Shown here in pieces: positions 14,723-15,758 of a DNA stretch of 15,758 bases. Numbering within the stretch: the stretch's first letter is position 1; each line of letters opens with the position of its first letter. Source of the stretch: Candidatus Bipolaricaulota bacterium (lineage in GTDB: Bacteria > Bipolaricaulota > Bipolaricaulia > M55B111); NCBI GenBank assembly GCA_018334595.1, contig JAGXLQ010000012.1, positions 1-15,758 of the forward strand. The letters run 5' to 3'. The notes under the pieces are model-generated. The model did not search any database, was not told where the DNA came from, and saw nothing but the letters and a program-made list of their open reading frames with translations. The position numbers and the translations under genes are program-made.

Positions 14723-15001
14723 CTAACTGTCATAGCTAAATTCGTCCCCCGATTTTTCGCTGATCCAGATGGCAAAATCCGGGCATACGCGTTCACATAG
14801 CCCGCAGTTAACGCATTCTTCGGGAGCGGTAGGCACTGGTGGGCGGTATCCTTTCTTGTTGAGGTCCTCTGACTCCTCCAGAACGCCTCTGGGACAAAAC
14901 TCTATACACGAACCACACCCCTTACAGTATTCTTCCCTTATGTGGATGAGTCCTTTATCCGTTTCCCAGCTTTTTACCTCTTCTGCTTGACTGACTTTCA
15001 T
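14723..15001 (-). CDS. korD: 2-oxoacid:ferredoxin oxidoreductase delta (ferredoxin-like) subunit
   Basis: A 92-residue protein with two 4Fe-4S motifs: C26-x2-C29-x2-C32-x3-C36-P and C63-x2-C66-x2-C69-x3-C73-P, separated by about 27 residues, an arrangement typical of KorD-type subunits. It would accept electrons from the catalytic subunits and hand them to a carrier. The ATG at 15001 has GGAGGGGAGA upstream. In usual kor clusters the order is D-A-B-C; here B follows directly and A and C are absent. The upstream 208-bp gap holds two leader hairpins and overlapping palindromes, so this is probably the first gene of the korD-korB(-hdrA) transcript. Confidence 0.85.
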   Translation of the reverse strand: MKVSQAEEVKSWETDKGLIHIREEYCKGCGSCIEFCPRGVLEESEDLNKKGYRPPVPTAPEECVNCGLCERVCPDFAIWISEKSGDEFSYDS

Positions 15002-15046
15002 TTATCTCTCCCCTCCAGATTTATCTTAAGTTACATGACAACTGCT

Positions 15047-15098
15047 ACGGTACCTAGTACCGTCTTGTTTGAAACATCGCCGGGAATACACTCCGGCG
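15047..15098 (-). promoter_or_regulatory. Two leader hairpins upstream of korD
   Basis: ACGGTAC/GTACCGT (15047-15053, 15057-15063; perfect 7 bp, three-base loop) and CGCCGG/CCGGCG (15078-15083, 15093-15098; perfect 6 bp, nine-base loop). Neither is followed by a T tract on the minus strand. They may shape the 5' leader or be protein sites. Confidence 0.45.
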
Positions 15099-15159
15099 TT
15101 TATCTACTAGAATTGTTAATTAACTATAAAATTTGGTGAGTAACAAATAAATGAGCTGG

Positions 15160-15186
15160 GTCATTTGCCAATATGACATAAATCAA
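15160..15186 (-). promoter_or_regulatory. Overlapping palindromes, one FNR-like, upstream of korD
   Basis: GTCAT/ATGAC (15160-15164, 15173-15177) is an 18-bp inverted repeat with TTGCCAA (15165-15171) at its centre. It overlaps, on the minus strand, TTGAT-TTAT-GTCAT (15186-15173), which keeps 8 of 10 bases of the FNR site TTGAT-N4-ATCAA. The start of korD is about 160 bp downstream. A control site for the neighbouring Crp/Fnr proteins is plausible but inferred. Confidence 0.45.
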
Positions 15187-15208
15187 TTGTTTCTTCTCGG
15201 CGGTCGGT

Positions 15209-15758
15209 TTAGAGGTTGGGTAGTTTCCTGATGAAGAATTCTTCCTCTCCGTAACTAGTTTTTATCAACTCCTCCTCTTCTAGGAGTTTGTTGACTACTC
15301 CCCAGTCGGCTCCAGCCCTTGCCAGCAACTCATCGACTCCTTCTCGTTTCATCGGGTGAACTGAAGTGATGCTTAACAGGTCGTGTTCGACGTCCCCCGA
15401 GAACGAGAACTCGTTGCCCTCGTAACCGATCAGGTACTCGACGTCCCGTAGTTTTTCGTCGAAGCTCTGGAACCAATGATTGATAACCTCCTCCGTAGCT
15501 GGTTTGGCCCACTCTTCTGCAGGTGGGCGGGTGGGTATCGCGATGTAGGCGCTGTCTGGGTCTAACTGCTCCAGGAAATCTCCCACCTTCTCGGAGTCCT
15601 CCTTCCCGTCGTTCAACCCCTGGATGAGCATGGACTCAGTTGATAAGTGGCCGTCGAATCCCTCTGCGAAGGCCAGTGCCCCTTCCAGTATTCTCGACAG
15701 GTCTAACGACTTATGAGGCCTATCTACGCCCTTCCAGACCTCTTCGCTTACCGCATCC
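15209..15758 (-). CDS. COG0731-type radical SAM protein (3' part; N-terminus off the right edge)
   Basis: The frame is open from the window edge to the stop at 15209, giving about 182 residues; the internal ATG at 15631 is not the real start because the preceding in-frame codons (DAVSEEVWKGVDRPH, SLDLSRILEGALAF) match the same family. The motifs A-V-x-E-E-V-W-K, R-P-H-x-S-L-D, T-E-S-M-L-I-Q-G-L-N-D and A-Y-I-A-I-P-T-R-P-P are typical of the C-terminal half of COG0731 radical SAM proteins related to wyosine-synthesis TYW1, here with the C-terminal winged-helix-like segment LLSITSVHPMKREGVDELL. The CxxxCxxC cluster motif would lie outside the window. Function in bacteria is not established; tRNA modification is only an analogy. 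It is probably transcribed separately from korD. Confidence 0.8.
   Translation of the reverse strand, partial: DAVSEEVWKGVDRPHKSLDLSRILEGALAFAEGFDGHLSTESMLIQGLNDGKEDSEKVGDFLEQLDPDSAYIAIPTRPPAEEWAKPATEEVINHWFQSFDEKLRDVEYLIGYEGNEFSFSGDVEHDLLSITSVHPMKREGVDELLARAGADWGVVNKLLEEEELIKTSYGEEEFFIRKLPNL

Overview
The window reads as a chromosome segment of an anaerobic bacterium. The evidence is a 2-oxoacid:ferredoxin oxidoreductase beta subunit with its ferredoxin subunit, an HdrA-type flavin/Fe-S protein, a lipobox lipoprotein, two Crp/Fnr-family regulators and strong GGAGGT/GGTGAT ribosome binding sites. Several proteins are rich in Asp/Glu, and the lipoprotein has a tract that is almost pure Asp/Glu, which hints at salt adaptation. 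I cannot name the organism from sequence alone.

Left part (1-4033, all minus strand): the 5' two thirds of a LivG-type ABC ATPase runs off the left edge. It is followed by a LacD-type tagatose-1,6-bisphosphate aldolase with its own terminator, a membrane-anchored class III nucleotide cyclase, and an acidic lipoprotein that probably shares a transcript with the cyclase. Middle part (4296-7447): a NagB-like sugar-phosphate isomerase/deaminase with an altered active site and a strong terminator, a membrane-anchored endonuclease/exonuclease/phosphatase-fold protein, then an oppositely oriented SDR dehydrogenase preceded by a small DUF2892-type membrane protein.

7500-9560 is a gene graveyard. It holds a decayed rhamnulokinase-like (FGGY) fragment and an IS1380-family transposase remnant that lost its catalytic core. 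One apparently intact small gene, for a 76-residue Cys-containing protein with a LigA/RiPP-precursor-like sequence, sits there with a good ribosome binding site and a palindrome over its likely -10 element.

Right part: two tandem Crp/Fnr regulators (plus strand; the first has ten Cys, and a 21-bp near-perfect palindrome lies upstream) converge on a minus-strand group korD - korB - hdrA. This group lacks the alpha and gamma subunits of the oxidoreductase and any HdrB/C or hydrogenase partner. Overlapping palindromes, one FNR-like, lie upstream of korD, so the neighbouring regulators may control this electron-transfer module. That link is inference. The right edge holds the 3' part of a COG0731-type radical SAM gene.

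The most interesting points are the incomplete KorDB-HdrA module next to paired Crp/Fnr regulators, the degenerate MvhD-like tail of HdrA, the NagB-like protein with Cys in place of the catalytic Asp, the small LigA-like gene with its operator-like palindrome, and the nested pseudogenes.
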